Positions 9,660 to 19,301 are shown, counted from the first letter of the stretch. The stretch is 64,000 nucleotides of DNA from a bacterium (GCA_030430165.1 JAUIGL010000013.1:29048-93047), one strand, 5' to 3'. The notes: generated by a model not told the origin, from the letters alone. Numbers and translations are program-made.

Positions 9660-11687
9660 TCACTTCTCCAACTCGACCAGCACGTCGCCTGCGTTCACGT
9701 TCTCTCCCTCGCCGACGTGCACTTTGACGACCTTGCCGTCCATCGGGGCGGCGACGCCGCTTTGCATTTTCATCGACTCGAGGGTGAGCAGGACGTCGCC
9801 GGCGTGGACCTCGTCGCCCTCGCTCACCGCCACCGAGACGACCAGTCCGGGCATCGGGCAGGTGACCGTCCCGGCATCGAAATCGTCGACGGTCTCCGGC
9901 ATGTACTCCGATAGCTTCCACTCGCGCGGCGTGTAGATCTCGAAGGTGCGCTGGATGCCGCAGTGCGCGGCGGCGATGAAGCTGTCGTCGTAGCGCAGCA
10001 GAAACCGTTCGCGCTGACCGTTGATGTCCAGCCGAAGGCGGCGGCGAAAGAACTCGAACGCCGGCGTGACGACGTCATACTCGTGGCCGTCGACGGTCAC
10101 CGTCCAGCGATGCGGGTCGTCGCGCGTCGGCACCAGCTGCGTCGGGAAGACGTCGCCGTCGGCGCTGACCACGTAGTCGTACTCGCGCGGCGGCGTCTCG
10201 CGCACGCCGCCGAGGGTGGTCGCCATCGGCTGCAGCGCCTCCGCCATCAGAGCGCGGCGATTGTGCTGCACCAGCACCGTCGCGATCACCATGTTGTGCA
10301 GACGCCGCGGATCCGCCGGTTCCTTCGACACCCCCTCGTCGTAGTTCTCGGCGATGAAGTTGGTGCTGAGATCGCCGGCGATGAACTGGGAGTGGTTGAG
10401 AATCGAGTTGCAGAAGTCGACGTTGGTCGACGGTCCGTCGACGTGGTAGCTGTTCAGCGCGTCGATCAAACGGCGCCGCGCGGCGTCGCGATCGGCTCCG
10501 TAGGCGATCACCTTGGCGAGCATCGAGTCGTAGTACACGGTGATCACCGAACCGGCGCGCACGCCACTGTCGACGCGCACCCCCTCGCCACGCGGCTCGG
10601 AGTAGCGGGTGATCGGGCCGGTCGAAGGAGCGAACGCTCGAGCCGGGTCCTCGGCACAGATTCGCGCCTCGATCGCCCAGCCCTCGATGCCGACTTCTTC
10701 CTGACGCAGCTCCAGCTTCTCGCCGGCGGCGACGCGCAGCTGCATCTCGACCAGATCGAGCCCGGTGATCAGCTCGGTCACCGGGTGCTCGACCTGCAGG
10801 CGGGTGTTCATCTCGAGAAAGAAGAACTCGCCGTGCTCGTCGACGATGAACTCGACCGTACCCGCGTTCACGTATCCCGACTCACGCGCCAGGGCGCACG
10901 CCGACTCGCCCATCTTGGCGCGCAGCTCCGTCGAAACGAACGGCGACGGAGCTTCCTCGATGACCTTCTGGTAGCGGCGCTGGATCGAGCACTCGCGTTC
11001 GTTGAGGTAGACGACGTTGCCGTGTGCGTCGGCCAGCACCTGGATCTCGATGTGGCGCGGGCGGGTGACGAAGCGCTCGACGAAGACCCGATCGTCGCCG
11101 AAGGCCTTGGCCGCCACCTCCTGGCAGGACTTCAGAGCCGACTCGATCTCGTCCTCGGAGTGGACGATCACCATCCCTTTGCCGCCACCGCCGGCGGAGG
11201 GCTTGAGCAAGACCGGGTAACCGACCCGCGCCGCCGCTTCGATCGCCGTCTTGGCGTCGGGCAGCGGCTCTTCGGTACCGGGCACGGTCGGCGTGCCCGC
11301 CTTGGTTGCCGTCTGCTTGGCGGTGATCTTGTCGCCGAGCAGCTCGATGGCCGCCGCCGGCGGCCCGACGAAGGCGATGCCGGCTTCGGCCACGCGCCGC
11401 GCGAACACCGCGTTCTCCGACAAGAACCCATAGCCGGGGTGCACCGCATCGCACCCGGTCGCTTTGCAGGCGTCGAGGATCTTGTCGATGTCGAGATACG
11501 ACTCGACCGCGGTCGAGCCGCCGAGCGCGACCGCTTCGTCGGCCGACTCGACGTGCAGACTGCGCGCGTCCGGATCCGAATAAACGGCGACGGTCTTGAC
11601 GCCGAGCCGACTGCAAGTGCGCATGACGCGCACCGCGATCTCACCTCGATTGGCGATCAGTACTTTCTTGGGCAGCTTCATGGTCAC
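9660..11687 (-). CDS. Acyl-CoA (acetyl/propionyl-type) carboxylase, biotin carboxylase plus biotin carrier subunit
   Basis: The alpha subunit carboxylates its own biotin with bicarbonate and ATP and presents it to the transferase encoded just upstream. The N-terminus KKVLIANRGEIAVRV is the biotin carboxylase signature. The ATP-grasp glycine loop is LLKPSAGGGGKGM, and the metal/ATP motif FLEMNTRLQVEHPVTE is present. A middle region resembling the BT linker leads to a biotinyl domain near the C-terminus with ESMKMQS; the biotinylated Lys is about residue 640. The length (675) fits AccA/PccA/MccA-type fused subunits. The GTG start at 11687 overlaps the upstream stop codon as GTGA; an ATG at 11681 is an alternative. 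Sequence reading cannot separate propionyl-, acetyl- and methylcrotonyl-CoA specificity. Confidence 0.93.
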   Translation of the reverse strand: MTMKLPKKVLIANRGEIAVRVMRTCSRLGVKTVAVYSDPDARSLHVESADEAVALGGSTAVESYLDIDKILDACKATGCDAVHPGYGFLSENAVFARRVAEAGIAFVGPPAAAIELLGDKITAKQTATKAGTPTVPGTEEPLPDAKTAIEAAARVGYPVLLKPSAGGGGKGMVIVHSEDEIESALKSCQEVAAKAFGDDRVFVERFVTRPRHIEIQVLADAHGNVVYLNERECSIQRRYQKVIEEAPSPFVSTELRAKMGESACALARESGYVNAGTVEFIVDEHGEFFFLEMNTRLQVEHPVTELITGLDLVEMQLRVAAGEKLELRQEEVGIEGWAIEARICAEDPARAFAPSTGPITRYSEPRGEGVRVDSGVRAGSVITVYYDSMLAKVIAYGADRDAARRRLIDALNSYHVDGPSTNVDFCNSILNHSQFIAGDLSTNFIAENYDEGVSKEPADPRRLHNMVIATVLVQHNRRALMAEALQPMATTLGGVRETPPREYDYVVSADGDVFPTQLVPTRDDPHRWTVTVDGHEYDVVTPAFEFFRRRLRLDINGQRERFLLRYDDSFIAAAHCGIQRTFEIYTPREWKLSEYMPETVDDFDAGTVTCPMPGLVVSVAVSEGDEVHAGDVLLTLESMKMQSGVAAPMDGKVVKVHVGEGENVNAGDVLVELEK

Positions 11688-13237
11688 AGGGGGATGTTGC
11701 CGTGCTTGCGCTCGGGCTCCACCGCCTTCTTCTTCTCCAGAACCTGGAAGGCCCGGATCAGACGGCGCCGTGTGTGGCGGGGAAAGATGACATCGTCGAT
11801 GTAGCCGCGACGAGCCGCGATGAACGGGTTCACGTACTGCTCGCGGTACTCTTCGAGCTTCTCCTCGAGCATCGCCTCGGGGTCCTTCGCCGAGGCGATC
11901 TCCTTGCGGTAGACGATCTCGGCCGCGCCCTTCGGGCCCATCACCGCGATCTCGGCGGTCGGCCAGGCGTAGCAGACGTCGCCGCCTATGTGCTTGGAGT
12001 TCATCACCACGTAGGCGCCGCCGAAGGCTTTGCGCACGATCACGGTGACTCTCGGCACCGTCGCCTCGGAGTAGGCGTAGAGCAACTTGGCACCGTGGCG
12101 AATGATTCCGCCGTGCTCCTGCTCCGGACCGGGCATGAAGCCGGGAACGTCGACCAGCGTCACCAGCGGAATGTTGAAGTCGTCGCAGAAGCGAACGAAG
12201 CGCGCCGCCTTGGCCGACGCGTCGCAGTCGAGCGAGCCGGCGAGCACGGCGGACTGATTGGCGACCAGGCCGATCGTCTTGCCGCCTAGGCGGCCGAACC
12301 CGCAGATGATGTTACGCGCGAAGCCGGCGTGTACTTCGAGGAACTCGCCGCCGTCGAGGATGCTGTGGATGACGATCCCCATGTCGTAGCTCTCGGTCGG
12401 CACCAGCGGTACGAGATGGTCGAGAGCGGGGTCGACGCGGTCTTCCGGGTCGCGCAAGTCGAGCATGGGAGCCGGTTGCCGGTTGTTCGACGGCAGATAG
12501 TTGATCAGCTTGCGCACGTCGCGGATGCAGAGAATGTCGTTCGCCGCGACGAAGTGCGCGACGCCGCTCTTGGTCGCGTGCACGCGAGCGCCGCCGAGCT
12601 CGTCGAAGCCGATCTCCTGGTGGGTGACCGTTTTGACCACGTCCGGCCCGGTGACGAACATGAACGAGTTGCTGGCGACCATGAAGGTGAAGTCGGTCAT
12701 CGCCGGCGAGTACACCGCGCCGCCGGCGCACGGCCCCATGACGCAGGAAATCTGCGGTACGACCCCACTCGCGCGAACGTTGCGGTGAAAGATCTCACCG
12801 TACGCGGCCAGGGAGTCGACCCCTTCCTGGATGCGCGCGCCACCCGAGTCGTTCAAGCCGATGATCGGCGAGCCGGCGCGCACCGCCATGTCCATGACCT
12901 CGCAGATCTTCTGCGAGTGCGCCTCGCCGAGCGATCCGCCGATCACCGTGAAATCCTGACTGAAGACGAACACCTCGCGGCCATCGACGGTGCCGTGTCC
13001 CGTCACCACACCGTCGCCGGGATACTCCCCTTCGTTGCCGAGTGCGCCGCCGCGGCCGACCTTGAGCATGCCCATCTCTTCGAACGAGCCTTCGTCGAGC
13101 AGCAGCTGGATCCGCTCGCGCGCGGTCAGCTTGCCGCGGGCGTGTTGCGCCTCGACCCGCTTGGCGCCTCCACCCGCGAGGGCTTCGTCCCGCAGCCGCT
13201 CGAGCGCAGAGATGGTCTTGGTCTCGCCTGTCGCCAT
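11684..13237 (-). CDS. Acyl-CoA carboxylase, carboxyltransferase (beta) subunit, PccB/MmdA family
   Basis: A 517-residue carboxyltransferase that moves the carboxyl group from biotin to an acyl-CoA. The N-terminus (ARGKLTARERIQLLLD) is typical of the family. The two crotonase-like halves carry oxyanion-type glycine motifs (SGGARIQEG; later TVIVRKAFGGAYVVM). The start at 13237 is chosen because a perfect AGGAGG lies five bases upstream; a longer in-frame reading to 13276 would include that RBS. It is translationally coupled to the biotin-carrying subunit by a GTGA overlap, so the two make one holoenzyme. The substrate is probably propionyl- or another short acyl-CoA, giving branched-chain or odd-chain metabolism or malonyl/methylmalonyl-CoA supply. 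Confidence 0.93.
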   Translation of the reverse strand: MATGETKTISALERLRDEALAGGGAKRVEAQHARGKLTARERIQLLLDEGSFEEMGMLKVGRGGALGNEGEYPGDGVVTGHGTVDGREVFVFSQDFTVIGGSLGEAHSQKICEVMDMAVRAGSPIIGLNDSGGARIQEGVDSLAAYGEIFHRNVRASGVVPQISCVMGPCAGGAVYSPAMTDFTFMVASNSFMFVTGPDVVKTVTHQEIGFDELGGARVHATKSGVAHFVAANDILCIRDVRKLINYLPSNNRQPAPMLDLRDPEDRVDPALDHLVPLVPTESYDMGIVIHSILDGGEFLEVHAGFARNIICGFGRLGGKTIGLVANQSAVLAGSLDCDASAKAARFVRFCDDFNIPLVTLVDVPGFMPGPEQEHGGIIRHGAKLLYAYSEATVPRVTVIVRKAFGGAYVVMNSKHIGGDVCYAWPTAEIAVMGPKGAAEIVYRKEIASAKDPEAMLEEKLEEYREQYVNPFIAARRGYIDDVIFPRHTRRRLIRAFQVLEKKKAVEPERKHGNIPL

Positions 13238-13326
13238 TCCGCCTCCTGAAGAATCCTGACGTTCCCTACCGATCACACCTGCGAGGCCACCTCAACACGG
13301 CCTGCCCCGGGCTGGTTTGCGGGACG

Positions 13327-14487
13327 TCACAGGATAGACGCCACCTTGGAAGGCATCTCTTCGGCCACCCGAACGATGGGGATGCCCGTCTGCGTATTCT
13401 CGTGCATTTCCCTCAGTGCGCGCGGCAGGTCGGCGAACGCGTAGACCTCCTTGTGGACGGCTGGGCGGAAGACCGATCCGTAGAGCTCGGTACATGCCTC
13501 ACAGCCGGCGATCGTGTCGTAGTGGGTGTGATCGATGGTGAGCTGCTTGACCGACATCGCGGCGGAGTCGTAGGTGACCGACTTGGCGAGCTGCCAGCCG
13601 GCGCTGACGTTGACGCCGGCGCGCGCCATCGCGGCGATGCCGGCGGGAAAGACGGGCCCTCGCAGCATGTCACAGACGACGTGCATGCCCGCCCCGTCGG
13701 TGCGCTTCTTGACTTCGGCGGAGAACGCCTTGACGTCGCCCGGCGAGGCGAAGCGATTGAACTCCTTCTGGTCGATCGACTCGATTCCCAGTTTCTCCAG
13801 GGCTGCCCGACGCTCGGGCGACCCCGAGCAAAGGAACGCGCGGTGCCCCTCGTGGCGAGCCAGCATCAGGAACAACTCGGAGACCCCGCCGCCGAAGCCC
13901 ATCACGTTCAGCTGCGCCCGCTTCTCACGCCCGACTTTGACGCGAAAGATGTCGTGGCCGCGGCGCCACAACAGATACGCTGTCGGTGCGCGCAACGGCA
14001 GCGCGGCAATCTCCCAGAGGCTCAGCCCGCAGTCGAGCGGCGCCGGGATCAGCTGCCACTCGCCGAGAACCGCCTCCTCGCTGTACCAGCCCACCGAATC
14101 GGCCTTGTCGTAGGCCCAGATCCGCAGCGGGTAGCCGTAGTCGTCCGCCTCGCCGAGGCAGTGCGTGAGCACGACGTCACCCGGCTGAAACCGAGTGACT
14201 TCACTGCCGACCTCGACGATCTCGCCAACCGCGCTGTTGCCCGGGTAGATCTTGCCGCCGCGCAACTCGGCGATGTTGATGGTGTCGGCGAGCACCGCGT
14301 GGTCGAGATTGTGCTCGAGCGAGAAGGCGAGCAGGCGCATGCGCACGTCGCGCGGGCCGATCGGCTGCAGCTCGAGGCGATCGAGCTTCAGCACCCGGCT
14401 GGCGTCGAAGCTCCCGGTGTCGTCGCCAACTCGCTCCCACTCGGCAGCGATGTCGCTCGCACTGATCGAATATGCAGGCGTGTTCAT
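13327..14487 (-). CDS. MDR-superfamily (zinc-independent) oxidoreductase
   Basis: A 386-residue medium-chain dehydrogenase/reductase. The GroES-like N-terminal half includes GNSAVGEIVEVGSEVTRFQPGDVVL. The Rossmann half has VMGFGGGVSELFLMLA followed by a basic end to beta-2 (SGSPERRAALEKLG), which suggests NAD(P)H binding. The usual zinc-ligand Cys/His set is absent, placing it near quinone oxidoreductases and acyl-CoA reductases. The ATG has an AAGGAG RBS. It sits between purK (46 bases upstream) and the acyl-CoA carboxylase (89 bases downstream). A role with acyl-CoA substrates is possible from position but not shown by a motif. Confidence 0.75.
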   Translation of the reverse strand: MNTPAYSISASDIAAEWERVGDDTGSFDASRVLKLDRLELQPIGPRDVRMRLLAFSLEHNLDHAVLADTINIAELRGGKIYPGNSAVGEIVEVGSEVTRFQPGDVVLTHCLGEADDYGYPLRIWAYDKADSVGWYSEEAVLGEWQLIPAPLDCGLSLWEIAALPLRAPTAYLLWRRGHDIFRVKVGREKRAQLNVMGFGGGVSELFLMLARHEGHRAFLCSGSPERRAALEKLGIESIDQKEFNRFASPGDVKAFSAEVKKRTDGAGMHVVCDMLRGPVFPAGIAAMARAGVNVSAGWQLAKSVTYDSAAMSVKQLTIDHTHYDTIAGCEACTELYGSVFRPAVHKEVYAFADLPRALREMHENTQTGIPIVRVAEEMPSKVASIL

Positions 14488-14533
14488 GATCCAGACTCCT
14501 TTTCTCGTGTTCGTGCAGACCTTCGGACTGAGC

Positions 14534-15622
14534 TCAGGACAAGCCCAGAAAACCTTGCAGGCGCGAGCGCGCGTTCCACGGATCCGGCGTACGGCAGTTG
14601 ACGTGGCCGATCTTGCGCCCCGGTCGCGCCGCTTTCCCGTAGAGGTGCAGATGCGCCCCGCGCAGCTCGAGGACCCGTGCCAGGTCGGGCTCGCCGCCCA
14701 GCAGGTTGAACATCACCCAACCGCCGGTGGCGCTGGTCGAGCCCAACGGGAGACCGAGGATCGCCCGCAGGTGATTCTCGAACTGACTGGTTTCCGCGCC
14801 TTCGATGGTCCAGTGACCCGAGTTGTGCACGCGCGGCGCCAACTCGTTCACCAGTAGCCGCTGCCCGACCTGAAACAGCTCGATGACCAGTACACCGGCA
14901 TAGTCGAGGCCCAAGACGACGGTGCGCGCGATCTGATCGAGTTGGTCGGACAGCGCGGCGCCGATGTCCGGAGCGGGAGCCACCGTCCAGCGCAGAACAC
15001 CACCCGTGTGCCGGTTCTCCACCGCAGGATACATCTCGATGTCTCCCTGGACCGAACGGACTACCGCGACCGACAGCTCGCGGTCGAATTCGACCCAGGA
15101 CTCGGCGATCAACGACGCACCGCGCATCGCCGCCAATGCCGACAGCGCTTGCGCGCGGTCGCAGACGACCTTCTGGCCGCGGCCGTCGTACCCGTTGGTT
15201 CGCGTCTTCAACACCAGCGGCAAGCCGAGCTCTTCGATCGCTCGCTCGAGGTCGAGCTCGTCGCCGACCAGACGAAACTCCGCGGTCTCTACCCCGCAGC
15301 CGCGGAGAAACGATTTCTCCTGCCAGCGGTCGCGCGCCACCCGAACCGCCGCGGCGCGCGGGCGCATCTCGACCAAAGACTCCAAGTACGCCAACCCATG
15401 CTCCGGCACGTGCTCGAGCTCACACGTCGCGACCGAGAGTCCGTCGGTGAATTGCTCGATCGCCGCTCGCTCGTCGAGCGCGCCGCGCACGTGCTCGGCG
15501 ACGGCGGCGGCAGGCGGCTGCGCCGACGGGTCGAGCACCCTACAGCGCAAGCCGAGCGGGTGCGCCGCGAGAGACAGCATTCGCGCCAACTGCCCGCCGC
15601 CGATGATGCCGATCGGGTTCAC
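14534..15622 (-). CDS. purK: N5-carboxyaminoimidazole ribonucleotide synthase
   Basis: This ATP-grasp enzyme makes N5-CAIR from AIR, bicarbonate and ATP in de novo purine synthesis. The N-terminal [16 protein letters not shown] motif and the ATP-grasp elements ([37 protein letters not shown]) are clear. At 362 residues it has the usual length. It starts with GTG, which overlaps the purE stop codon as GTGA, so translation is coupled to purE, whose product isomerises N5-CAIR to CAIR. The pairing of PurK with a class I PurE is the standard bacterial route. Confidence 0.97.
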   Translation of the reverse strand: MNPIGIIGGGQLARMLSLAAHPLGLRCRVLDPSAQPPAAAVAEHVRGALDERAAIEQFTDGLSVATCELEHVPEHGLAYLESLVEMRPRAAAVRVARDRWQEKSFLRGCGVETAEFRLVGDELDLERAIEELGLPLVLKTRTNGYDGRGQKVVCDRAQALSALAAMRGASLIAESWVEFDRELSVAVVRSVQGDIEMYPAVENRHTGGVLRWTVAPAPDIGAALSDQLDQIARTVVLGLDYAGVLVIELFQVGQRLLVNELAPRVHNSGHWTIEGAETSQFENHLRAILGLPLGSTSATGGWVMFNLLGGEPDLARVLELRGAHLHLYGKAARPGRKIGHVNCRTPDPWNARSRLQGFLGLS

Positions 15623-16161
15623 GGCTCCTGCTCCGGATAGGGATTGGCGAGGACCGCTTCCGTGGCCCTGCGCCTGTACGCGGCCAGGGCGTCGGCCGTC
15701 GCCGGGTCTTCGCGGGCTACGATCGACGCGGCGAACAACGCCGCATTGGTCGCGCCGGCCGGGCCAACCGCCATGGTCGCGACGGCAATCCCAGCCGGCA
15801 TCTGCACGATCGACAGCAGCGAGTCCACGCCCGAGAAGGCGGAGGATCGCACCGGAACGCCGATCACCGGCAACTCGGTCTTCGCTGCGGTCATCCCGGG
15901 GAGATGAGCGGCGCCGCCAGCCCCGGCGATGATCACTCGCAGACCACGCGCCGCCGCCGAAGCGGCGTAGGCAAACAACAGATCCGGCGTGCGGTGGGCA
16001 GAAACGACCCGGGACTCGAAGGCGACACCGAGCAGCGACAGGGTCTCCGCGGAATGGCGCATCGTCGGCCAGTCGCTGCGCGAGCCCATGATCAAACCAA
16101 CGACGGCACTTCCCTGCTCCGCCTCACCGATACCGTGGTCCGAAATCGAAATGTCACTCAT
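15619..16161 (-). CDS. purE: N5-carboxyaminoimidazole ribonucleotide mutase
   Basis: Class I PurE, which converts N5-CAIR to 4-carboxy-AIR. The diagnostic motifs are [33 protein letters not shown] and [18 protein letters not shown]. The length (180) is normal, with a short N-terminal extension before the core. The ATG is preceded by a GGTAGGTG ribosome site. It is the first gene of a minus-strand run (purE-purK-MDR-carboxylase) and is divergent from the nhaR-like gene. No purine riboswitch-like structure was seen in the 132-base leader. Confidence 0.97.
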   Translation of the reverse strand: MSDISISDHGIGEAEQGSAVVGLIMGSRSDWPTMRHSAETLSLLGVAFESRVVSAHRTPDLLFAYAASAAARGLRVIIAGAGGAAHLPGMTAAKTELPVIGVPVRSSAFSGVDSLLSIVQMPAGIAVATMAVGPAGATNAALFAASIVAREDPATADALAAYRRRATEAVLANPYPEQEP

Positions 16162-16230
16162 GAGTCACCTACCAAAAGTCTTCTCCGGGCCCTGCCCGTC
16201 GATCGATGAGGCAAACGCTACCACCGGTTG

Positions 16231-16266
16231 ATTATTCGGTCTATTCGACATTATTGAGCGAATCAT
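16231..16266. promoter_or_regulatory. Candidate inverted repeat between purE and nhaR-like genes
   Basis: ATTATTCG (16231-16238) and CGAATCAT (16259-16266) form an imperfect inverted repeat with 7 of 8 pairs matching and a 20-base spacer. A further attcg word lies between them. The site is in the AT-rich stretch of the divergent gap, 28 bases before the LysR-family start codon. LysR-type regulators often bind such divergent sites, so autoregulation is plausible; this is inference only. Confidence 0.25.
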
Positions 16267-16293
16267 TCGTAATTCTCGAAGCTAGGAGCTCGC

Positions 16294-17235
16294 ATGGACA
16301 AGCTCAACTACCACCATCTGCGCCTTTTCTGGGCGGTCGCCCACGAAGGCAATCTCACTCGGGCGAGTTGGAATCTCCACCTCACACCGCAGACCGTGAG
16401 CACCCAGATTCACAACCTCGAAGACTCGATCGGGGAGAAGCTCTTCCAGCGCTCTGGACGCAATCTGGTGCTGACCGACGCCGGCCGGGTGGCGCTGCGC
16501 TACGCCGACGACATCTTCACCACGGGCCAGGAGCTGGTCGAGACCTTGCGCGGGCAACCCAGCGGCCGGCCGCTCCGCCTGGTCATCGGGATCGCCGAGG
16601 TGCTGCCGAAGCTGGTCGCGCACCACCTGATCGAGCCAGCGCTGCAGATGGACGAGCCGGTGCGCATCATCTGTCGCGAGGGGACTTCGGAGAAGCTGCT
16701 CGCCGATCTCGCCGTGCATGCGGTCGACATGGTTCTGTCGGACTCACCGATCCCGCCGGCGGTCAGTGTGCGAGCGTACAACCACCTTCTCGGCAAGTGC
16801 GGCGTCGCGTTCATGGCGCGCGCGCCGCTGGCGACGAAGTTACGGAAAGGGTTCCCGAAATCGCTCGATGCCGCGCCCGCCCTCCTACCGAGCGAGAGCG
16901 CGGTACTGCGCCGGGACCTCGACGGTTGGTTCGACGGGTTGGGGATTCAGCCGGCCGTCGCCGGCGAGTTCGACGACAGCGCGCTGCTGAAGGTGTTCGG
17001 CCAGGCGGGCGCGGGCTTCTTCGCGATCCCGTCGGTCATCGCCGCGGAGGTCGGTCGCCAGTACCAGGTCGAGAGGATCGGCACGACCGAGGAGGTGACC
17101 GAGCAATTCTATGCGATCTCGGTCGAGCGCCGGGTCAGCAACCCGGCGGTAGCGGCGATCTGCGACGCCGCGCGATCCGAGCTGTTCGTCGGGACGAGCT
17201 CTCGCGACGCCAAGCGCAAGAAGAAGACCCGATAG
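16294..17235 (+). CDS. nhaR: LysR-family regulator, NhaR-like
   Basis: A 313-residue LysR-type transcription factor. The N-terminal helix-turn-helix (MDKLNYHHLRLFWAVAHEGN, then LTPQTVSTQIHNLEDSIGEKLFQR) matches the distinctive NhaR subgroup, in which YNHLxYFW and LTPQT are characteristic. The C-terminal half is a periplasmic-binding-like effector domain. In enterobacteria NhaR senses Na+ and activates the antiporter gene nhaA. No antiporter gene is next to it here, so its target is unknown. The tail is basic (AKRKKKTR). It is divergent from purE and terminated by two hairpins. Confidence 0.85.
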   Translation: MDKLNYHHLRLFWAVAHEGNLTRASWNLHLTPQTVSTQIHNLEDSIGEKLFQRSGRNLVLTDAGRVALRYADDIFTTGQELVETLRGQPSGRPLRLVIGIAEVLPKLVAHHLIEPALQMDEPVRIICREGTSEKLLADLAVHAVDMVLSDSPIPPAVSVRAYNHLLGKCGVAFMARAPLATKLRKGFPKSLDAAPALLPSESAVLRRDLDGWFDGLGIQPAVAGEFDDSALLKVFGQAGAGFFAIPSVIAAEVGRQYQVERIGTTEEVTEQFYAISVERRVSNPAVAAICDAARSELFVGTSSRDAKRKKKTR

Positions 17236-17252
17236 GCGACACCGCGTTGCGA

Positions 17253-17298
17253 CCCCGACGCGGGTCGGGGGAACGGCCGCGGCGACGCGGCCGTTCCC
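17253..17298. terminator. Tandem hairpins between convergent genes
   Basis: Two stems lie in the gap between the convergent nhaR-like and copper monooxygenase genes. CCCCGAC (17253-17259) pairs with GTCGGGG (17264-17270). A 13-bp perfect stem GGGAACGGCCGCG (17269-17281) pairs across a GCGA loop with 17286-17298. They overlap by two bases, so they would be alternatives. No strong T-run follows on either side, though CCCTCC follows on the plus strand. A bidirectional terminator role is likely. Confidence 0.5.
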
Positions 17299-17321
17299 TC
17301 CGTCTTGCGCCACTCAGCTCG

Positions 17322-19301
17322 TCAGGGCTGGATGAAGAAGCCACCCATGAGAATGAACATCTCGTCCTCGGTGGTGACGCCGCCACGCAGTCGGCAACCG
17401 TCGCACAGACCGTCGCCCGCCCCCGGGCTGGTATCGCACGAGGCGTCGCGCTCGGCCTCGGTCGAGCCGCTGCACAGCTGTCCGACCAGGCCCTCGGTGC
17501 AGCCGCTGGGCGTGCTGCACGGTCCGCCGACGGTGTCGTTGGGGGGTGCCGGCGACGTCGACTGGCGCTTTACCTCGGCCGGATCGGTGAAGCCGTTGTC
17601 GAACACCGAGCAATACGTCAGCACCCGCGACGCCGCGCTGGCGCGCGCGCCGGGAAAGGCGAGCTCGGGCTCGAAGCGTTCGATCGTCGGATCGTTATAG
17701 ACGAAGCTGGTGTAGAGCAGGCTGTCGGCGCCGTCCAGGTACTCGGCCGGAGCGAGCGCTGCGCGCACGGATCGCACCAACTCGGACACTTCGACGCCAC
17801 CGTTGCCGTCGGCGTCACACTGCTCGCAGCCACTCGGGTCGTCGCCGAGCGCGATGTTGACACAGCGCAACAGGTCGTTGATCTCGACGGTGCCGTTGCC
17901 GTTGCAGTCGCCGATCTCGCTCGGCACAGCGGCGGCGCAGGTCGCTTCGCCACAGATGTCGGGAACGTCCTCACCCGCCGACACCGGCGAGCAGGCGCGG
18001 CCGCTGTTGGGCCCGCCGTCGCACACGAAGCGACCGCGAAAGGTGCGGAACAGCTTGCCGCGCTGGTGCGTGTGCGAGTTGAGCTCATAGAGTTGCGTAT
18101 TCGGCGGCAGCGTGTGGTGGTTGCAGATTTCCTGGATGTCGAAGGACTCCACGTTCATGCCGAAAATGCTGGACGTGTTGAAGATGCCGCGGGCGGGAGT
18201 CTCGCGCTCGTCCGCCTCGGCGAAATCGAAATTGATCCAGCCTTCGAGCTTGCCTGCCTCGTCGGTGAGGTTGAAGGCGTGCGAGTTCCAGATGATCAGA
18301 CCGCGAACCGGCGCGGTTCCGTACACGCCATCCGGGTAGACGCGCGCGAACGAAGCCTCCTGCGTGCCCGGAATGCCGCCGCCGCGTTCGGTCTGTGCGT
18401 CCGCCGGACCAAAACCGACGCACGCCAGCGCGGTCGCCGGCTCGCTGCCGCACAGCGCGTCCTCGCCGCAGAACTCGAGGTCGGTCGGCGAGCAGGCGAC
18501 GCCGTCCTTCTCGCCGCCGCGGCACTTGTACTCGCCCCAGATCGGATCGTCGTACGCGGTCGAGCCCGTGTAGACGCGGGTGATCAGGTGGTGACTCAGC
18601 GGATCCTGGCGGATCTGAAACCCCTTGTAGGCGAAGCGCTCGCCGCCGGCGACGAGATACTCTTCGGGAACGTCGGCGCTGACGTCGTAGTAACTGGCGA
18701 AGCAGACTTCATCCTCACCGCTCGCCGGAACGATCCAGCGCGGCATGCGGATCTGCGTCCCCTCGCCCGGGGCCGGCTTCTCGAGCGGCTCGATTGCGAT
18801 CGGCTTGGCCGGGGGCAGGCAGGCGTCGAGCAGCTCGCCCGTGCCCGGCACCGTTCCCACCCGCGGCGCGCCCTGCTCGATCCACTCGCGCAAGGCCTCG
18901 AGCTCGTCGAGAGTGACTGGCTCGAAACCGATCGGCATCGGTCGCAGCGGAGCCTCCCACTCTTCGGGCAGGACCGCCGCGGCGAGATTGATGAACAGCA
19001 GGCTCTGGTCCTTCTGTCCCGGCACCACGCGCCGCAGGCCGGCGATCTCGCCTTCGGCAACCGTGGTCACCGCCTGCTCGATCAAATTGTCGTAGGCGAC
19101 TTCCGCCCGCAGGTCCAAGCCGCCCGATGCGGCGGCGCCGTGACAGGCATCGGTGGTGCAGCCGCGGTTCTCGAAGATGACCTTCTGGATCAGCGAGAAC
19201 GTGCCATCAAAGGACTCGCCCTCGCAGTCCTGGGCTGGCGCGGCGGCCGCCAAGACGACGCACGCAGCGACGCCGATGAATAGTAACCGGCTAAAAATCA
19301 T
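17322..19301 (-). CDS. Secreted PHM/DBH-like copper type II monooxygenase with cytochrome-like N-terminus and dockerin-like insert
   Basis: A 659-residue exported protein; the start at 19301 follows a GGGGAAA-type RBS and gives a signal peptide ending APAQD. Residues 48-54 form a CX4CH haem-type motif (CTTDACH). The later part carries the ligand pattern of peptidylglycine hydroxylating / dopamine-beta monooxygenases: a His pair H237-H238 (PLSHHLITRV), a possible third His H341, an HTH pair H410/H412 (LNSHTHQRGKLF) and a C-terminal TEDEM with M648. These correspond to the two copper sites of that family, which hydroxylates substrates with O2 and ascorbate. Between HTH and Met lies a Cys-rich spacer and a two-loop dockerin-like module (residues 464-516). 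The family call is by motif; substrate and activity are unknown. Confidence 0.75.
   Translation of the reverse strand: MIFSRLLFIGVAACVVLAAAAPAQDCEGESFDGTFSLIQKVIFENRGCTTDACHGAAASGGLDLRAEVAYDNLIEQAVTTVAEGEIAGLRRVVPGQKDQSLLFINLAAAVLPEEWEAPLRPMPIGFEPVTLDELEALREWIEQGAPRVGTVPGTGELLDACLPPAKPIAIEPLEKPAPGEGTQIRMPRWIVPASGEDEVCFASYYDVSADVPEEYLVAGGERFAYKGFQIRQDPLSHHLITRVYTGSTAYDDPIWGEYKCRGGEKDGVACSPTDLEFCGEDALCGSEPATALACVGFGPADAQTERGGGIPGTQEASFARVYPDGVYGTAPVRGLIIWNSHAFNLTDEAGKLEGWINFDFAEADERETPARGIFNTSSIFGMNVESFDIQEICNHHTLPPNTQLYELNSHTHQRGKLFRTFRGRFVCDGGPNSGRACSPVSAGEDVPDICGEATCAAAVPSEIGDCNGNGTVEINDLLRCVNIALGDDPSGCEQCDADGNGGVEVSELVRSVRAALAPAEYLDGADSLLYTSFVYNDPTIERFEPELAFPGARASAASRVLTYCSVFDNGFTDPAEVKRQSTSPAPPNDTVGGPCSTPSGCTEGLVGQLCSGSTEAERDASCDTSPGAGDGLCDGCRLRGGVTTEDEMFILMGGFFIQP

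Noticed and set aside
16162..16293. Purine riboswitch before purE
   Set aside because: No conserved three-way-junction loops or PurR-type box were seen in the 132-base gap.
16206..19283. 1025-codon plus-strand open frame opposite the nhaR and copper monooxygenase genes
   Set aside because: It starts before nhaR, crosses it in another frame and runs antisense to the monooxygenase. Translation is Arg/Ala-rich without motifs.
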